A stretch of 64,000 nt of DNA from contig NZ_QNQZ01000015.1 in NCBI RefSeq assembly GCF_003390935.1, forward strand, positions 29,139-93,138, written 5' to 3'. This document shows positions 63,196 through 64,000 of this stretch, in pieces. Within the stretch, counting starts at the first letter, position 1; each line of letters begins with the position of its first letter. The notes below the pieces were generated by a model that saw only the letters and a list, made by a program, of their open reading frames with translations, did not search any database and was not told the DNA's origin. The translations under genes and the position numbers were made by a program. Origin of the DNA: Lewinella sp. IMCC34191. GTDB taxonomy: Bacteria; Bacteroidota; Bacteroidia; Chitinophagales; Saprospiraceae.

Positions 63196-63227
63196 CTTAC
63201 ATCTGGGGGCCCTTCCCCAGATGTAAG
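63196..63227. repeat. Palindromic insert H1 in the transposase
   Basis: Thirteen-base arms CTTACATCTGGGG (63196-63208) and CCCCAGATGTAAG (63215-63227) around a 6-base loop (minus strand AAGGGC). The insert is about 28 bases and shifts the frame, introducing TAA. Confidence 0.85.
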
Positions 63228-63932
63228 CGACGTGCGTTCTGCGCGTGGATCTTGGTGCCGTCTACGGCCAGCCGCTGGCCGGCGATCAAGTCCCAGTTCT
63301 TTAGCAACAGGACGTATTGTTTAAAGACCTCTTTGAGCGCCTTGGGATGGTCCTTGCGGAAATCAGCGATCGTGTGGTACTTCGGCTTCAGGTTGGCCGT
63401 CAGCCACATCACCTCGATGTTGACCTCGCAGGCGCGTTGCAGTCGGCGGCTGCTGCGGATCCGGTTCAGGTAGCCATACAGGTACAGCTTCAGCAGCAGT
63501 TCCGGACCGTAAGCGCTGGCACCGTCGGCCTGCACGGCTTTGAAGCCAAGCTTGGGCAAGTCCAGCTGATCGACAAAAGCCGCTACTACGCGCACCTCAG
63601 CGTCGGCCGGAATCATCGCCTCCAGCGGCGTGGCGAAAAGTCCGAACTGGGTGGTATCTATCCCTTTCTTCTTAGGCATCTTTATCGGGTATCAGTGGGA
63701 TACCCTTAAGATACGGCGAGAAAATTGGAAACCATACTTTTTGCACACTCTGACGGGTGCGCCACCGCAGGCCGGCCTCCCTAGCCATCATTCGGATCTC
63801 GACCTACTTAAAATCCTCTTTTGAAGCCTTCATCGACACCAAATCCCTTACCGCCGGCTTGACGATGGCGCGGTGTTCACGGCCATTAAGCTAAGCTTTT
63901 TACGGCATTAGGTTTCTCCTGATCTTAGACGG

Positions 63933-64000
63933 ATGACCCGCGCCCTGACCCGCTTCCTCTCCTTTCTACGTGCCTTCCCCGATCTCAACGCAGAGGCTCG
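63933..64000 (+). CDS. Start of an open frame cut by the window end
   Basis: An ATG at 63933 opens a frame (MTRALTRFLSFLRAFP...) to the last base. Not recognised. Twenty-two residues are too few to identify; its position beyond the IS element allows another transposase or a host gene. Confidence 0.35.
   Translation, partial: MTRALTRFLSFLRAFPDLNAEA

Larger units (their letters stand above)
61975..63679 (-). pseudogene. IS1182-family transposase, inactivated
   Basis: The N-terminal part (63679 downwards) has MPKKKGIDTTQFGLFATPLEAMIPADAEVRVVAAFVDQLD pattern motifs, YGPELLLKLYLYGYLNRIRSSRRLQRACEVNIEVMWL and [14 protein letters not shown]. The C-terminal part has [38 protein letters not shown] and [11 protein letters not shown]. 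It is broken by a TAG at 62886-62884, where the family has VGYNVQ, and by a frameshift caused by the hairpin at 63196-63227. Two more hairpins (62926-62959 and 62694-62719) add residues in frame. Functional copies may exist elsewhere. Confidence 0.85.
61954..63746 (-). mobile_element. Degenerate IS1182-family element
   Basis: The transposase frame fills most of it. A possible pair of short inverted ends is GTGCAAAA (61954-61961) and TTTTGCAC (63739-63746); they are only 8 bases, so the ends are tentative. No target duplication was confirmed. Its GC content is much higher than that of the AT-rich island it adjoins. Confidence 0.5.

Noticed and set aside
1..64000. CRISPR arrays
   Set aside because: No regularly spaced repeat of 23-40 bases was seen on reading through; the only clear repeats are IS-related and palindromic.

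Overview
The window looks like chromosomal DNA of a high-GC member of the Bacteroidota, most likely in or near the Saprospiria (Lewinella-like). The evidence is a type IX secretion sorting domain, several promoters of the Bacteroidota form TTG-N19/20-TAnnTTTG, a ribosomal protein S16 with a long acidic tail, many small lipoproteins, and gene families typical of that phylum. This placement is inferred from the sequence, not from a database search. The GC content visibly drops between about 58.1 and 62.0 kb.

Region 1 (1-17.8 kb) is ordinary core and housekeeping DNA: a SPOR protein, a secreted esterase, a PLP dehydratase, ribH, xseA, an rRNA methyltransferase (rlmF), a YggS protein, an FKBP isomerase with msrA, a 951-residue transporter/HEAT-repeat fusion, argS, a Fpg/Nei glycosylase that has lost its zinc-finger cysteines, and an SMP-30 lipoprotein. 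Region 2 (18.0-22.4 kb) is a tight same-strand cluster: a PPK2 polyphosphate kinase followed by three poorly known genes. One of these has a peptidoglycan-binding domain and a His/Ser-Ala-Gly-Cys active-site-like motif. Region 3 (22.4-43.2 kb) returns to core genes: accD, transporters, a LysM protein, a CNNM/CBS protein, a GT-C membrane protein, a fructose-6-phosphate aldolase, rpsP, dapF, an HtrA protease, an aminotransferase, hemE and an acyl-CoA carboxylase subunit.

At 43.3-43.8 kb lies the most striking feature: a tRNA-Leu(UAA) gene split in its anticodon loop by a 368-nt group I intron. The intron carries recognisable P, Q, R and S core elements and what looks like the remnant of an HNH-type homing-endonuclease N-terminus. 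Its promoter and terminator are both visible.

Region 4 (43.9-56.7 kb) is metabolic and secreted: an NlpE/META lipoprotein, a three-gene molybdenum aldehyde oxidoreductase operon of the PaoABC type with a Tat signal, a secreted PQQ-type dehydrogenase/dihaem protein with a T9SS tail, and a small pectin-oligomer cluster (PL22-like lyase, GH105-like hydrolase, alpha/beta hydrolase). Region 5 (57-64 kb) is an accessory, AT-rich island with IS remnants. An S41 peptidase gene sits between two direct copies of the same transposase 3' fragment. It is followed by two small genes of the DUF2199-like and DUF695-like families, often associated with toxin immunity, and by a broken IS1182-type transposase. 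That transposase is interrupted by three short palindromes that share one GC-rich core and a 6-nt loop.
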